Positions 21,502 through 21,592 of a DNA stretch of 21,592 nucleotides are shown one piece after another; the first letter of the stretch is position 1; each line of letters begins with the position of its first letter. The DNA comes from Fimenecus sp045613685 (lineage in GTDB: Bacteria > Bacillota > Clostridia > Oscillospirales > Acutalibacteraceae). The position numbers and the translations under genes were made by a program. The notes below the pieces were generated by a model. That model ran no database searches. It was given only the letters and a program-made list of their open reading frames with translations, and had not been told where the DNA came from. The stretch spans positions 1 through 21,592 of the forward strand of contig JAZLBL010000039.1 in the NCBI GenBank assembly GCA_045613685.1, read 5' to 3'.

Positions 21502-21520
21502 TAACAAAATACCGATTTTT
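21485..21520 (-). terminator. Terminator of a gene beyond the right edge
   Basis: AAAAATCGGTAT (21485-21496) pairs with ATACCGATTTTT (21509-21520), a perfect 12-bp stem with a 12-base loop. T runs flank both strands, so it can work in either direction. On the minus strand it would end a transcript entering from the right. Confidence 0.75.
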
Positions 21521-21533
21521 AATAAAATAGTTA

Positions 21534-21592
21534 GACAAATTGGGGTTTGTCTGTCTCTTGTATATGGTGATGTCGCCTCCCTCTGACGAGGG
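21534..21592. repeat. Dispersed palindromic repeat, copy 2 (cut by right edge)
   Basis: This starts with the hairpin GACAAATTGGGGTTTGTC (21534-21551), which differs at one base from the start of copy 1 at 8266-8283. It continues with the shared TATATGGTGATGTCGCCT (21561-21578) and the CCCTCTGACGAGGG box up to the window end. It is in the same orientation as copy 1; the remainder lies outside the window. Confidence 0.8.

Overview
The window looks like a chromosomal segment of a low-GC, Gram-positive, spore-forming anaerobe of the class Clostridia, probably a gut member of the Oscillospiraceae/Ruminococcaceae group. The reasons are AT-rich DNA with TATAAT-type promoters and GGAGG-like ribosome binding sites, a clear spoVAD sporulation gene, a radical SAM/SPASM gene, mannonate dehydratase, and CCA-encoding tRNA genes. 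The lineage is inferred from gene content and style; no 16S rRNA or marker search could be run.

Layout, left to right. (1) 1-1519, minus strand: the 5' part of uxuA, then a histidine phosphatase. (2) 1554-2237, plus strand: an XRE-type regulator with a 19-bp perfect palindrome at its predicted transcription start; it overlaps the next operon tail to tail. (3) 2229-8072, minus strand: an operon from one strong promoter, in the order rlmB, a 909-residue degenerate P-type ATPase, an MgtC/SapB-family membrane protein, a trmN6-like methyltransferase and rsmI. It combines three RNA methyltransferases with two membrane proteins. (4) 8266-8444: a dispersed palindromic repeat; a second copy runs off the right end of the window. 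(5) 8528-10792, minus strand: a GH43-like glycosidase and a FemX/FemAB-type aminoacyltransferase. (6) 10924-11757, plus strand: a radical SAM/SPASM protein behind an 18-bp palindrome. (7) 11758-12540: five tRNA genes on the minus strand (Val-Asp-Phe-Gly-Cys) with a strong promoter. Downstream of tRNA-Cys lie a duplicated copy of its 3' end and a 157-bp palindrome-rich element. (8) 12705-14135, minus strand: an APC-type amino acid permease. (9) 14286-15447, minus strand: spoVAD and a tightly coupled 45-codon membrane ORF. (10) 15543-21420, minus strand: an operon of an AlaX-like alanyl-tRNA editing protein, metG, tatD, a Dabb-family protein and an ABC exporter half-transporter.

Most of the window is housekeeping: translation quality (MetRS, AlaX, RNA methyltransferases, tRNAs), cell wall, transport and sporulation. 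The least ordinary item is the 909-residue protein at 4547-7276. It keeps the eight-helix layout of a P1B-type ATPase, but the phosphorylation motif, the TGES loop, the CPx metal site and the GDGxND hinge are all missing or replaced, and it has a 340-residue acidic N-terminal tail. It lies directly upstream of an MgtC-family gene, an arrangement that recalls the mgtCB pairing of Salmonella. Other items worth a look are the tRNA-Cys 3'-end duplication, the small ORF after spoVAD and the dispersed repeat.
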